Below, in pieces: positions 17,768 through 28,777 of a stretch of 64,000 nt of DNA (the first letter of the stretch is position 1; the number at the start of each line of letters is the position of its first letter). Below the pieces are notes generated by a model. It saw nothing but the letters and a program-made list of their open reading frames with translations. It was not told the origin of the DNA and searched no databases. The stretch lies in contig NZ_JACHXL010000008.1 in NCBI RefSeq assembly GCF_014192115.1, forward strand, positions 21,478-85,477. The letters run 5' to 3'. This DNA comes from Psychrobacter luti (GTDB lineage Bacteria; Pseudomonadota; Gammaproteobacteria; Pseudomonadales; Moraxellaceae). A program made the translations under genes and the position numbers.

Positions 17768-18940
17768 TTATTTTTTACGTGCCCATAGCCATTCGATGAG
17801 TGCCAATAGTGCGTTGTTGTCTGCACTGTCTGTGCTGCTAAACTCACGACTGCTTAATTCACCATCACTTGATTCACGGCTGCTCAACTCGCGAATAATG
17901 GCTGCACGTCCGTCATTAAATAGCGATTGCGCATAACTGGTTGCCTGCTCAACGCCCATCAATTTTACATAGGTAGATTTGTCTAATTTTTCATCGCTGC
18001 CGGCAGGTTTGCCAAGGGTATCGGTAGAGGTTGTTACGTCTAGAATATCGTCTTGTACCTGAAAGGCCAGACCAATATGCTGAGCACATTCTTGCAATGC
18101 CATGCGCTGCGGAGCCGTCGCACCCGCACAGATACCGCCCATTAGCATCGCCGCTTCAATCAATGCGCCGGTTTTATCACGGTGGATGGCTTCCAAGTCA
18201 CTTTGCGAGATACCGGTAGAGGCTTCAGCATTCAGGTCAAGCATTTGACCCGAAACCATACGTCTGGCACGCGGCGCAAATATCGCGATGAGCTGGCTTG
18301 CGATGGCTGAATCAAAATGTGCAAAGGTTGGCAGCTCCGCAGTCAATACTTCAAAGGCTAGCGTCTGTAATACATCACCTGCGAGCAGGGCGGTCGATTC
18401 TTCAAAGACAATATGCGCAGTCGGCTGACCACGGCGCAGCTCATCATCATCCATACATGGCAAGTCATCATGTACCAATGAATAGGTATGCAGCAGTTCC
18501 ACGGCTAACGCAGCACGGCGACACATATCATAATCTGAATCGTTTTCTAATAGTGATTCTAAGTCGTGATTTTGCTTGGCTTCTTTACCAGTACTTTTAT
18601 CCGCAGTTTCGTCGTCATTACCAACATTGTTATTAGCGCTTCCATTAACATTGTCATTATTATTATTATTAACGTCATCATTAGCATTGCTATGATTGAC
18701 ACTATCAAAGGCACTAGCAACCAATAACGGACGTACCAATTTACCTTGACCGGTCATCACATAACGGCAGGCATCAAGCAGCGGGCTTGGCAGCTCAGCA
18801 TAAGCAAACAGCACCTCGATATCTTGCGACAGTTGCGCACGCACGGCGCTATGAAATTGCTCGGTGTTGTTATCAAAGCTAGCAAAGGAGACAAGTCTTG
18901 CAGGCATAAAGCTTGGTATAGAAGTAGTAGAAACAGTCAT
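17768..18940 (-). CDS. ispA: Farnesyl diphosphate synthase-type polyprenyl synthetase with Asn-rich insertion
   Basis: It condenses DMAPP or GPP with IPP to make farnesyl diphosphate, feeding ubiquinone and undecaprenyl phosphate synthesis. It has 390 residues against 299 in E. coli. The excess is an insertion at about residues 81-137, dominated by Asn, Asp and Ser, plus a Ser/Glu-rich repeat (ELSSRE twice) near the C-terminus. The first aspartate-rich motif, HDDLPCMDDDELRRG, starts at residue 157 and the second, FQVQDDILD, follows. GKLVRPLL at about 66-73 is the usual IPP-binding lead-in. Catalytic motifs are intact, so the enzyme is probably functional. No xseB or dxs neighbour is present. 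Confidence 0.94.
   Translation of the reverse strand: MTVSTTSIPSFMPARLVSFASFDNNTEQFHSAVRAQLSQDIEVLFAYAELPSPLLDACRYVMTGQGKLVRPLLVASAFDSVNHSNANDDVNNNNNDNVNGSANNNVGNDDETADKSTGKEAKQNHDLESLLENDSDYDMCRRAALAVELLHTYSLVHDDLPCMDDDELRRGQPTAHIVFEESTALLAGDVLQTLAFEVLTAELPTFAHFDSAIASQLIAIFAPRARRMVSGQMLDLNAEASTGISQSDLEAIHRDKTGALIEAAMLMGGICAGATAPQRMALQECAQHIGLAFQVQDDILDVTTSTDTLGKPAGSDEKLDKSTYVKLMGVEQATSYAQSLFNDGRAAIIRELSSRESSDGELSSREFSSTDSADNNALLALIEWLWARKK
18530..18700 (-). repeat. Trinucleotide-rich segment encoding Asn/Asp insertion in ispA
   Basis: On the plus strand the segment shows ATT/AAC-type triplet runs (for example four to five ATT in a row near 18660). It encodes a run of Asn with Asp, Val and Ser. 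It looks like in-frame triplet expansion within the gene. Confidence 0.75.
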
Positions 18941-19714
18941 AACCCAACCATCTATCAGGTGAATAATAAAAATATCGCTAGTGTAGCATGATAGATTATA
19001 TTCCTTATCGAGCGAGTATCATCAACGCAGCATTTTTGGCGGTTTAATGTTAAAAAACCTGCTTAAAAAAGCCAGAAATAATACAACAAGCCCTCGTTAC
19101 GTATGGGCGATGTATCTTGTCCGTTGGATATGTTTTGATAAGGGATACAGCATATCGATAAATAAGCCGTATTTATCAGCTTTAAACAGTTGATTGTCAG
19201 TATATAATCTTAGTATACAAGCGGTCACTTAAAACACCTTTGCAGGAAGGTAAAGGGCTAGTATCGACTTAAGAGTGACTTGCGAGTATGGTATTAGCTT
19301 GTGACAGTCAGGGGCATAATCCCCTACACTAATTGGCGTGAAAATGGTCTGCTGCTTAGCAGGTGGGTTTTTACCTCCGTATCTCAGCAAATATCAGTTC
19401 AGTGTTCAGTCAGTATTTGTATGGCTGGTATTTGCACTATTAGTGTTTATCACATCAGTACCGGCAATAATCGTATATAAATAAAGCGCCATATTCACTT
19501 GTGCTAACGCAGTAACATGACACATAGAAAATGAATATATAAGCATGAGCGCTAGATAATAAAGACATCTTCACTGCTTACTCTATGCTGACTTTATAAG
19601 ACAGTATATTGGCAGTGTTATTACTCGTTTTTCTAACAATAACTGGCTATGTAATTCAATTTTAAAACTTTTAATTTTAAAACGTAGCTTTCGTTATATA
19701 GCAAGGAGTTTCAA
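18941..19714. other. Long intergenic region, ispA / fadB (divergent), with candidate structured RNA
   Basis: 774 bases, the longest gap in the window. A TATAAT box at 19203-19208 is followed by a hairpin-rich stretch at about 19224-19376, listed separately. The rest, 19400-19700, is AT-rich without clear structure or open frames. fadB has an AAGGAG site at 19703-19708. Confidence 0.6.
19203..19400 (+). ncRNA. Candidate structured RNA or fadB leader element
   Basis: Downstream of a TATAAT box (19203-19208), several complementary arms follow in order. GTCACTTAA at 19224-19232 pairs with 19269-19279 (two-base bulge). Inside it, ACCTT (19236-19240) pairs with AAGGT (19247-19251). AGGGG (19310-19314) pairs with CCCCT (19321-19325). 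CTGCT (19349-19353) pairs with AGCAG (19358-19362), and AGGT/ACCT arms follow. The stretch is more GC-rich than its surroundings. It matches no riboswitch or RNA class I recognise. It lies 310-490 bases before fadB, so it could be a small RNA or a long 5' leader. Structure was judged by eye only. Confidence 0.4.
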
Positions 19715-21874
19715 ATGGTATACCAAGGAAATCGCATCACGGTGACAATGCTAGAGGATGGCATCGCCAACATGCAGTACAACGCCGAAAATGAGAGCGT
19801 GAATAAGTTTGATGCGGAAACCAATAAGCAATTTGCTGAAGTTGTTAGTGCTTTAGAAAAAGCCGACGACGTTAAGGGCTTAATTGTGACGTCAAGCAAA
19901 GGCGTCTTTATCGCTGGTGCGGACATTACAGAATTTGTGGCTTCTTTTAAACAATCAGAAGAAGAAATCAAAGATTGGGTTATTAATATCAATGACGCCT
20001 TCAATCGCTTTGAAGATTTGCCGTTCCCGAAAGTAGCTGCTATCAATGGCGCAGCGCTTGGCGGTGGTTGTGAGATGACCTTGGTTTGTGAATACCGCGT
20101 TATGAGCGACAAAGCCATCATCGGTCTACCAGAAACTCAATTGGGTATCTTCCCAGGTTTTGGTGGTACGGTTCGTAGTACGCGTGTTATTGGTATCGAC
20201 AATGCACTTGAGCTGATTGCGACTGGTACACCAAAGAAAGCACTCGATGCGCTAAAACTAGGCTTGGTTGATGCGACTGTTGCTGCTGATGACTTGCAAG
20301 ATGCTGCCATTGATTTGGTCAAAAAGTGTATCTCAGGTGAGCTTGATTGGAAAGCCAAGCGTGAAGAGAAGCTGGTTCCTGTAAAGCTAAATCAGCTTGA
20401 GCAAGCGATGGCGTTTAACAGTGCAAAAGGTATGATCTTTGCTAAAGCCAATCCTAAGCAATATCCTGCGCCAGCACTTGCTATCGCTGCGATCGAAAAA
20501 CACGTTAACTTACCACGTGATAAAGCAATCGAAGTAGAAGCAGCAGGTTTTGCAAAAGCGGCGAAAACCCCACAAGCAGAAAGCTTGGTTGGTTTATTCT
20601 TAAGTGATCAATTGGTTAAAAAGTTAGCCAAGCAGCACAGCAAAAAAGCACATGAAATCAATGAAGCGGCAGTACTTGGCGCTGGTATCATGGGCGGCGG
20701 TATCGCTTATCAAGCAGCCAGCAAAGGCTTGCCAATCATTATGAAAGACATCAAGTCTGAGCAATTAGACCTTGGTATGGGCGAAGCCAGCAAGTTACTT
20801 GGCAAAATGGTCGAACGCGGTAAAATGACCCCAGCAAAAATGGGTGAGACTTTAAGCCGTATCCGTCCTACTTTGAATTATGGTGATTTTGCTGAGACTG
20901 ATATCGTTATCGAAGCGGTCGTAGAAAATCCAAACGTGAAGCGTGCGGTACTAAAAGAAGTTGAAGGCTTGGTAAAAGACGATTGTATCTTAGCGTCAAA
21001 TACTTCAACGATTTCTATTACTTTCTTAGCTGAAGCACTTGAGCGTCCAGAAAACTTCGTCGGTATGCATTTTTTCAACCCAGTAAACCGTATGCCGTTA
21101 GTAGAAGTTATCCGCGGTGAAAAGTCATCTGAAGAAGCTATTTCAACGACCGTTGCTTTGGCTACAAAAATGGGTAAAGTGCCTGTCGTCGTGAATGACT
21201 GTCCAGGTTTCTTAGTCAACCGCGTATTGTTCCCATACTTTGGTGCTTTTGATTTGCTACTTAAGCAAGGTGCTGATTTTGCTCATGTCGATAAAGTCAT
21301 GGAAAAATTCGGCTGGCCGATGGGTCCTGCGTATCTAATCGACGTGGTTGGTTTAGATACTGGCGTACACGGTGCAGAAGTTATGGCAGAAGGTTTCCCT
21401 GACCGCATGAAGCCTGACTATAAAGGTGCTATCGAGCATTTATATGAAAACAAACGTTTAGGTCAGAAAAACGGCATTGGTTTCTATAAGTATGAGATGG
21501 ACAAGCGCGGCAAGCCAAAGAAAGTTGCTGATGAAGCCACTTATGAGCTATTAAAAGCCACTACTGATAGCGATAAACAGACCTTTGATGATCAAGCAAT
21601 TATCGACCGCACCATGCTAGCGTTCTGTAATGAAACCGTTCGTTGCCTAGAAGACAACATCGTCAGCACGCCGTCAGAAGCAGATATGGCGATGATTATG
21701 GGTGTTGGTTTCCCACCATTCCGCGGTGGCCCTTGCCGTTATATCGACCAAATGGGTCTAGATAACTACTTGGCACTGTGTGAAAAATACGCATACCTTG
21801 GCAAAGCCTATGAAGCCCCGCAAAAGATTCGCGATATGGCAGCAGCAGGCGAGACCTTTTACGCCACAGCGTAA
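19715..21874 (+). CDS. fadB: Fatty acid oxidation complex alpha subunit FadB
   Basis: The bifunctional enoyl-CoA hydratase / 3-hydroxyacyl-CoA dehydrogenase of aerobic beta-oxidation. It has 719 residues (E. coli 729). The crotonase domain spans about 1-190, with an oxyanion-hole region [14 protein letters not shown] and the [12 protein letters not shown] motif. The NAD-binding domain begins at about 315 with [28 protein letters not shown] and [10 protein letters not shown] belong to the dehydrogenase half, and the C-terminal domain includes [11 protein letters not shown]. fadA follows 149 bases downstream, and the two subunits form an alpha2-beta2 complex. Confidence 0.97.
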   Translation: MVYQGNRITVTMLEDGIANMQYNAENESVNKFDAETNKQFAEVVSALEKADDVKGLIVTSSKGVFIAGADITEFVASFKQSEEEIKDWVININDAFNRFEDLPFPKVAAINGAALGGGCEMTLVCEYRVMSDKAIIGLPETQLGIFPGFGGTVRSTRVIGIDNALELIATGTPKKALDALKLGLVDATVAADDLQDAAIDLVKKCISGELDWKAKREEKLVPVKLNQLEQAMAFNSAKGMIFAKANPKQYPAPALAIAAIEKHVNLPRDKAIEVEAAGFAKAAKTPQAESLVGLFLSDQLVKKLAKQHSKKAHEINEAAVLGAGIMGGGIAYQAASKGLPIIMKDIKSEQLDLGMGEASKLLGKMVERGKMTPAKMGETLSRIRPTLNYGDFAETDIVIEAVVENPNVKRAVLKEVEGLVKDDCILASNTSTISITFLAEALERPENFVGMHFFNPVNRMPLVEVIRGEKSSEEAISTTVALATKMGKVPVVVNDCPGFLVNRVLFPYFGAFDLLLKQGADFAHVDKVMEKFGWPMGPAYLIDVVGLDTGVHGAEVMAEGFPDRMKPDYKGAIEHLYENKRLGQKNGIGFYKYEMDKRGKPKKVADEATYELLKATTDSDKQTFDDQAIIDRTMLAFCNETVRCLEDNIVSTPSEADMAMIMGVGFPPFRGGPCRYIDQMGLDNYLALCEKYAYLGKAYEAPQKIRDMAAAGETFYATA

Positions 21875-21972
21875 TGGGCGGTCATTACTAGGATAAAGTG
21901 CAGTACACCTGCTCGATAAGATTATTGGTAATTAATTTATTATTAGTAACCTTAACTTTCTAAATTAGATAG

Positions 21973-23196
<1,224 letters not shown>

Positions 23197-23240
23197 GCCT
23201 GTAATATTGCAAACGTTTTAGAATAATTAATTGTTCTAAT

Positions 23241-23272
23241 AAAAACCCCTAGTCATGATGACTGGGGGTTTT
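23241..23272 (+). terminator. Intrinsic terminator after fadA
   Basis: A 12-bp near-perfect stem (AACCCCTAGTCA with TGACTGGGGGTT, one G-T pair) flanked by an A-run and a short T-run. Confidence 0.9.
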
Positions 23273-23456
23273 GCATTTATGGAGCACAGTGCTTGATAAA
23301 ACTAAAATAGCATAAATTGTTATATCTCTTATCTTGATTGACGCATCCGTTAAACTATGACTAAATGAGAGAGTAATTAACAGTTATAATTTTAAGCCTG
23401 ATATTCATTCTAAATAAGTTTAGAGCCGTCAGCTTCAGCCGTACAAGGAGTGTACT

Positions 23457-24032
23457 ATGTCTACCATGATTACTGATCGTACCTACCGTATTGACCGTGA
23501 AAATACCCAAGCGATGATAATCGACGTCCAAGAACGTCTGACTCCGCATATCTATGACCATGAAAATATTCTCAAAAAAATGACGACTTTGATTAAAGGT
23601 CTGCAAGCACTTGATGTGCCAATTATGCTCAATGAGCAATATAAAAAAGGCTTAGGCGAAACCTTACCTGAAATTTGTGAGTTATTAGAAGGCGATAATG
23701 CCAAAGGCTTTGAAAAAGTGACTTTTAGTGCCTGTGACAATGACGATTCATGGAATCATCTTGCCCAGCAAAATCGCAGTATTGTTTTATTATTTGGTGT
23801 GGAGGCGCATGTTTGTGTACTCCAAACAGCCCTTGATTTACTCGATAATGGTATGCAGCCAGTCATTATTGGGGATGCAGTTGGCTCGCGCTTCCCTTAT
23901 GACAAAAAGCTTGCTCTGCGCCGTATCCGCCGTGCAGGTGGTGTGATTACAACTGTAGAGACTATCTTGTTTGAGCTATGCCGGAGTAGTAAAGACCCTG
24001 CGTTTAAGATCATTAGTAGTTTGATTAAGTAA
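23457..24032 (+). CDS. Isochorismatase-family cysteine hydrolase
   Basis: 191 residues with the isochorismatase-like fold. The catalytic triad candidates are Asp in MIIDVQERL at about residue 23, Lys in the FEKVTFSAC segment at about 87, and Cys in GVEAHVCVLQTALDL at about 118. The overall sequence resembles YcaC-type hydrolases of unknown physiological substrate, so isochorismate itself is not implied. It has its own promoter region after the fadA terminator and ends at a bidirectional terminator. Confidence 0.88.
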   Translation: MSTMITDRTYRIDRENTQAMIIDVQERLTPHIYDHENILKKMTTLIKGLQALDVPIMLNEQYKKGLGETLPEICELLEGDNAKGFEKVTFSACDNDDSWNHLAQQNRSIVLLFGVEAHVCVLQTALDLLDNGMQPVIIGDAVGSRFPYDKKLALRRIRRAGGVITTVETILFELCRSSKDPAFKIISSLIK

Positions 24033-24082
24033 CTTAATTAAGCGGATTGATTGGTTATAAAACGGTTTTTTTAATGGTTAAT

Positions 24083-24122
24083 AAAAAAAGATAGCGCTTA
24101 AGAGTTAGGCGCTATCTTTTTT
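24083..24122. terminator. Bidirectional terminator, isochorismatase gene / MFS gene
   Basis: AAAAAAGATAGCGC paired with GCGCTATCTTTTTT around a 12-base loop, between converging genes. Confidence 0.93.
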
Positions 24123-24156
24123 AAACACTAACTTTTTTCGCTTTGGAATAGTGCTT

Positions 24157-25431
24157 TTAAACAATGCCTGAGGTTGGTTTAACAATAGATTTAATCGTTG
24201 GCTTATCTCGTATTTTTAAGACTAAAAAGCTTGCTAAAGCCACCGCAATAATCAGTACCCAACCAGTCGGTATCCAACTGCCCGTCAGTCCTTTAACGCC
24301 CTGCATTAGCAATACCACAATGACGCCACCTAAATTCCCCATCATCATCAGCATAGCAACTGCTTTGGCAGCTTGTGAAGCATGTACGGTATCTTCAGCG
24401 GCGGCAATCAATAGCGGATAACCTGCCAGTAAGAAAAATCCCAGTATGAAGCTCAGCAATAATGTTATGGTTCCTGTCGTTAAATACAGTAAAGGATAGG
24501 TTGCGCTAGCGCCAACCAGCGTTGCCAATATTAAAAAAATGCGGCGTTTTTGTAGATAATCAGACAATAGCGGAATCAGTAGCGCCCCTAAAATACCACC
24601 GACTATCAGCATCGCGGTAATGATGCCTGCCGTTGCTTCATCAATACCACGCGGCGCAAGAATGGGTGCAATCCAGTTACTCAACCCATTAAAATAACCC
24701 ATCGCAATAAACACTGCTAATGAGATAAACCATAGTCGCTTGTTCTTTAATAGCGATTCAATTTCTTGCAGTGAGATAGCGCTATCTTGTTGTTTGGGTT
24801 TCTCAGCAACTACTAATAAAAATCCTACTACCGCCACTGCTGTGATAATTACATTGATAAGTAACATCCCAGAGAAACCAAACGCCTCGATTAATGGAGC
24901 AGGGGCAAAAGCGCCAAGAGCCGTCGCCAAAAACATCCCACCCATAATAACACCTGTTACCGTGGCGATTTGCGACTTATCAAACCAGTCAGAGGTCACC
25001 TGATTAATGGCATTGGTGATATACGGCTGAGCGATGGCGATAAGTAATTGCCCTGCAAATACTAGCCAATAATAATCAGCGCCCAACCAGCGTATTATTG
25101 AGCCTATCAGCATAAGTAGCGCTGCTAAGCTGACGATTTTTTTATAGCCAATGTTATCGAGCACCTTGCCTGAATGGATGGCAAGCAACACAAAAATGAT
25201 AGGGAACATCAAAGTTAATAAATTGGCGAAAAACTCATTAACGCCGAAATGTGCCTCGGTGCTAATCACAATGGTCGCAAAGGTCAGCCATAAAAACTGA
25301 TTGACCCCAAGTAAAAGAGAGAAGCCTGCGATAATCAGCCATTTATTGGGTGGTTTTTGTTTGGAAGTTATTAAAGTCACAGTTGATGAATTAGCACGCG
25401 TTGTGGCGTCAGTGGTGGGTGGCATCGACAT
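24157..25431 (-). CDS. MFS transporter
   Basis: 424 residues with 12 hydrophobic segments. The MFS motif A-like loop between helices 2 and 3 reads SGKVLDNIGYKK at about residues 93-104, and the long central loop after helix 6 contains KPKQQDSAISLQEIESLL. A second such loop, LSDYLQKRR, comes between helices 8 and 9. The pattern resembles nitrate/cyanate or small-metabolite MFS permeases, but no substrate can be assigned. The gene diverges from the HD-domain gene at 25688 and stands alone. Confidence 0.87.
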   Translation of the reverse strand: MSMPPTTDATTRANSSTVTLITSKQKPPNKWLIIAGFSLLLGVNQFLWLTFATIVISTEAHFGVNEFFANLLTLMFPIIFVLLAIHSGKVLDNIGYKKIVSLAALLMLIGSIIRWLGADYYWLVFAGQLLIAIAQPYITNAINQVTSDWFDKSQIATVTGVIMGGMFLATALGAFAPAPLIEAFGFSGMLLINVIITAVAVVGFLLVVAEKPKQQDSAISLQEIESLLKNKRLWFISLAVFIAMGYFNGLSNWIAPILAPRGIDEATAGIITAMLIVGGILGALLIPLLSDYLQKRRIFLILATLVGASATYPLLYLTTGTITLLLSFILGFFLLAGYPLLIAAAEDTVHASQAAKAVAMLMMMGNLGGVIVVLLMQGVKGLTGSWIPTGWVLIIAVALASFLVLKIRDKPTIKSIVKPTSGIV

Positions 25432-25687
25432 ATCCTTGTCTGGTGCAGGTTGTTATCCATTATTTTATGCATAGCCTTGTCCATAGTCTTATGCACTGCC
25501 TGTGACCTTATTATGAGCATTAGTTGAATCTTAAACAATAAAAAATTAAGATGCTTACCATTATCGCCCGTCGAAAAAAATAGATGGTTAGCAGTATGAG
25601 CAAAATCTCCCATATAATAAGTACCTTTGTATAAACATTAGAGTTAGATAAAGCGCTAACCATTTACCAGTTAAATTAGAGAAAGCC

Positions 25688-26332
25688 ATGCAATTAAAAA
25701 CCATCTCGTCGACCAAGCAAAAACAATCAACCAATCCAAAGCTTGCCTCAAATATTGATATCGATGAAGTGACGAATTTTTTATTAGAGCTTGATGCGCT
25801 TAAAAGTGTCAATCGACGCAGCTATGTGACGGGTACGACTCGTTTAGAAAACTCTGCTGAGCATTCTTGGCATTTGGCGATGGCATGTTGGTCAATCGCT
25901 GAGTTGTTTGAGTTGGGCGTCAACCATGAGAAATTGCTCAAAATGGCACTGATACATGATTTGGGCGAGATTGATGCGGGAGATACTTTTTTATACGCCG
26001 ATACGCGAATGGATGCGCACGTTGATGAGCGTGCCGGAATTACTCGCTTGCAGAGCGAGCGTGGCAATGGGATTGCTGATTTAAGTGACGTTTGGGAAGA
26101 GCAGGAAACAGGTAATAGTAAAGAAACCCAACTACTAAGAGTGGTTGATCGCTTACTACCGTTTTTGCTCAATTTAAATACCAATGGAAAAACCTGGATG
26201 GATGCTAACGTTACGCGCTCGCAAGTGGCTGGCGCGCATGAATTTATTAAAGACAGCTTCCCGAGTATTCATGATTGGCTAGCAAAACAGATTGATTATG
26301 CGACTAAGCAAGGATGGTTGATTGATGCTTAA
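25688..26332 (+). CDS. HD-domain hydrolase (YfbR/YGK1-like)
   Basis: 214 residues. The metal-binding HD motifs are visible: His in ENSAEHSWHLAM at about residues 55-66, then His-Asp in ALIHDLGEIDAGD at about 97-109. An aspartate needed for the third ligand is plausible in RVVDRLLPFLLN at about 156. This spacing matches small HD hydrolases that dephosphorylate deoxynucleoside monophosphates (YfbR type). The exact substrate is unproven. The start at 25688 has a GAGAAAG site, and psd converges downstream with a terminator between. Confidence 0.82.
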   Translation: MQLKTISSTKQKQSTNPKLASNIDIDEVTNFLLELDALKSVNRRSYVTGTTRLENSAEHSWHLAMACWSIAELFELGVNHEKLLKMALIHDLGEIDAGDTFLYADTRMDAHVDERAGITRLQSERGNGIADLSDVWEEQETGNSKETQLLRVVDRLLPFLLNLNTNGKTWMDANVTRSQVAGAHEFIKDSFPSIHDWLAKQIDYATKQGWLIDA

Positions 26333-26430
26333 GTAAAGCCAAAAATTATCATTCAAATGCTTAAAAGTAACCCGTTATTCTTTAAATATTTAAGCATTTA
26401 TAATTAGGTCAATGAGCTGTAAAACCCATT

Positions 26431-26472
26431 AAAAAGCCCAATTAAGCATGATGATTTATACTTAATTGGGCT
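26431..26472 (-). terminator. Terminator after psd (probably bidirectional)
   Basis: An 11-bp stem (GCCCAATTAAG with CTTAATTGGGC) and a 14-base loop. The T-run is stronger on the minus strand, favouring psd. Confidence 0.9.
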
Positions 26473-26498
26473 TATGTTTGCAGCATTAAACGGCGGGT

Positions 26499-27335
26499 TT
26501 ATTTAGCGTTAGCAACGCCTAATAACTGTCCCATTTGTACCAGACTATTGGCTTGCATGCTGTCTTGCCAATCGGCTTTTGCGTCTTTTGGTAGTACTAT
26601 AATCGCGGTTGAGCCTAAATAAAAGCGTCCAAGCTCATCGCCTTTTGCAAAGCTCATATTGTGCTCGGCTTCTTGGATATCATCAGTGCGGGCAATTTTG
26701 CCTGTTGCCACCGTTTCGATACCAGCGACAATCATCGCCCCAACCATCACAACCGCCGCTTTGCCATATTCTGTATCAAACAAACAAACCAATCGCTCGT
26801 TACGGGCAAACAAATCAGGGACATTTGCCGCGGTGGTATTATTAACAGAAAACAGCGTACCCGGTACATAACGGGTTTTGGTCAACGTACCAGCAAATGG
26901 CATGTGCACGCGGTGATAGTTATTAGGTGCTAGATAAACGGTCGCAAAGCTACCATCAGCAAAATAGCTGCCATCTTCGCTATTGGCTAGTAGTTGTCCA
27001 ACGTCATAGTCACGGCCTTTGGCTTGAAGCAATTTATGGTCGCGAATTTGTCCGAGCTGGGAGATGACGCCATCAGCAGGACTGACAATACCGTTTGCGC
27101 TGCTATCGATGATACGCGCGTCGTCTTTTAGCTCACGGGTAAAAAAGTCGTTAAAGCTTTCATAAGCGTTAAAGCTTTGGCGCTCGTATTCATCTAAGCT
27201 CACATTATAAGCTTTGGCAAAACTGCGAATAAAGGTGCGCTTAACATAAGGATGGCGGCTGGCGGCCAAACGTCCAGCGACTTTACTCAACTGCTGCTGC
27301 GGCACAAATTGTTGAAGGGTGGCAAATAAATTCAT
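26499..27335 (-). CDS. psd: Phosphatidylserine decarboxylase proenzyme
   Basis: It makes phosphatidylethanolamine from phosphatidylserine at the inner membrane. The self-cleavage site that forms the pyruvoyl group is the LGST motif (FYLGSTAIIVL) near the C-terminus. Other signatures are SPADGVISQLG, NYHRVHMPFAGTL and PGTLFSVNN. The start is set here at the internal Met (MNLFATLQQF), giving 278 residues. The frame is open further up to 27539, but that part is unlike the family and would overlap the divergent dtd gene by 75 bases. The chosen ATG lacks a strong ribosome binding site, so the start is moderately sure and the product very sure. Confidence 0.94.
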   Translation of the reverse strand: MNLFATLQQFVPQQQLSKVAGRLAASRHPYVKRTFIRSFAKAYNVSLDEYERQSFNAYESFNDFFTRELKDDARIIDSSANGIVSPADGVISQLGQIRDHKLLQAKGRDYDVGQLLANSEDGSYFADGSFATVYLAPNNYHRVHMPFAGTLTKTRYVPGTLFSVNNTTAANVPDLFARNERLVCLFDTEYGKAAVVMVGAMIVAGIETVATGKIARTDDIQEAEHNMSFAKGDELGRFYLGSTAIIVLPKDAKADWQDSMQANSLVQMGQLLGVANAK

Positions 27336-27464
27336 AATGAGGCTACCAAAATAGGGTTTGATGTAATAATTAATTAGGCAAGTTAATGGCGGTATTTTAT
27401 CATGGTCAGGGTATTGTTGTATGGCCATAAACTGTAAGCTATTTATAAATAAGGAAGGCCGTAA

Positions 27465-27917
27465 ATGAGAGCACTGATACAAAGGGTGCACCGTGTGAGT
27501 GTCACTGTCGATGCGCACTGCGTTGGTGAGATTGAGCATGGCCTATTGGCCTATATTGGCTTAGGTCATGATGATAATCTGCAAAGTGCGCAGCGTATGA
27601 TTGATAAAATCCTCACTTATCGCATTTTTGATAATGATGATGACCCTGCTAAGTTTGGTAAATTGGATAAAAATGTCCAGCAAGTAGGTGGTGGCTTATT
27701 ATTGGTCTCACAATTTACCTTAATGGCAAAAACCGATAAGGGTCGCCGTCCTGACTTTGGCAGAGCAATGGCACCCTATGCCGCGCAAGCCTTATTTGAG
27801 CAATTGGTAAATTATGCCAAGAATCAACATCCTAATGTAGCAACTGGTGAGTTTGGCGCTGATATGCAAGTGGCAAGTATCAACGATGGACCGTTAAATT
27901 TTTTATTGGAAGTTTAG
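27465..27917 (+). CDS. dtd: D-aminoacyl-tRNA deacylase
   Basis: It hydrolyses D-amino acids wrongly attached to tRNA. It has 150 residues (E. coli 145). It begins MRALIQRVHRVSVTVD as the family does and contains the core motif LLVSQFTLMAKTDKGRRPDF. It ends with the second active-site motif NDGPLNFLLEV. It diverges from psd. A GGAAGG site lies just before the ATG. Confidence 0.97.
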   Translation: MRALIQRVHRVSVTVDAHCVGEIEHGLLAYIGLGHDDNLQSAQRMIDKILTYRIFDNDDDPAKFGKLDKNVQQVGGGLLLVSQFTLMAKTDKGRRPDFGRAMAPYAAQALFEQLVNYAKNQHPNVATGEFGADMQVASINDGPLNFLLEV

Positions 27918-27927
27918 AGGTTTAACG

Positions 27928-27954
27928 TTTTACAAGCTTGATTTTTACAAGCTT
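27928..27954. repeat. Short direct repeat after dtd
   Basis: TTTTACAAGCTT occurs at 27928-27939 and 27943-27954, followed by further loosely repeated TTAAAGTTTTA motifs to about 27995. No clear terminator is seen between dtd and the converging M23 gene. Confidence 0.6.
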
Positions 27955-28004
27955 AATATTTTAGAGGCTAAAGTTTTAGACGTTAAAGTTTTAAAAACTA
28001 AAAA

Positions 28005-28613
28005 TTAGCTTTCAGGCTTTTGTAGCAAAGGATAGGGGTTGACCGCGCTGCCATTGATATAAATCCCGTAATGGACGTGCGGCGGCGTACCTTTGGCATT
28101 ACCACTGTCGCCGACGTAACCGATGATATCGCCGGTATTGACCCAGTCGTTCGGGCTAATATCGGCATAATCCTCTAGATGCGCATAATAATGTCCTGCG
28201 CCGCCCGGTCCAATGATGAACACCACGCGACCGCCTAACGTATTTTCACCGACTTTACTGACGATGCCTTGTGTCGTTGCCTGTATCGGCGTACCTCGCT
28301 TGGCAAATATATCGATGCCTTCGTGAGAGCGACCTTGGCTACGCGCAGCGCCCCATGTATCGGTTAGGTGCTGTGCTGGTAATGGCGAGGGCAGACTGTT
28401 TTCTGTGGGTAATTCTTGTTGTAATAAACTGAGCTGTTGCCATTTTGCCATCACAAACGACTGAGTTTGTTGACTGATACTCGGTAAGAGCTTGTCAAAT
28501 ATAAATAACAGCATCAATAATACAGCTGCCTTGATGAATACGCTGAATACACGCCGTAAAAAGGTTGGTTTTGAATTTGAATTTGGCTGCGGGTTATTGT
28601 CATCTGCTAGCAT
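28005..28613 (-). CDS. M23-family metallopeptidase (LytM-like), membrane-anchored
   Basis: 202 residues. One N-terminal transmembrane helix lies at about 22-45 after a basic stretch, so the catalytic domain should face the periplasm. The zinc motifs of M23 are present: HEGID (His and Asp ligands, about 98-102), then [10 protein letters not shown] and [10 protein letters not shown] at about 180. These proteins cut peptidoglycan cross-links or activate amidases. No binding domain other than the catalytic one is visible. It diverges from the exonuclease gene at 28778. Confidence 0.9.
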   Translation of the reverse strand: MLADDNNPQPNSNSKPTFLRRVFSVFIKAAVLLMLLFIFDKLLPSISQQTQSFVMAKWQQLSLLQQELPTENSLPSPLPAQHLTDTWGAARSQGRSHEGIDIFAKRGTPIQATTQGIVSKVGENTLGGRVVFIIGPGGAGHYYAHLEDYADISPNDWVNTGDIIGYVGDSGNAKGTPPHVHYGIYINGSAVNPYPLLQKPES

Positions 28614-28777
28614 CGATATCTCTTTATTTTTTTAAATAAACGCTGATAGATAGTATAAGAGTTAAGGTCTCTATTCTTTGTATGCCATTGTTATCTCTAC
28701 TTTTTATCCCCATACATATAACGTTGTTTTTAAAATTCACGTAAAACACCAATGTTGCTAACTATGGCCAAACATCT

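Noticed and set aside
27336..27539. Longer psd reading frame that extends upstream
   Set aside because: The extra 68 residues are unlike Psd N-termini and would overlap the divergent dtd gene. The internal Met at 27335 fits the family start.
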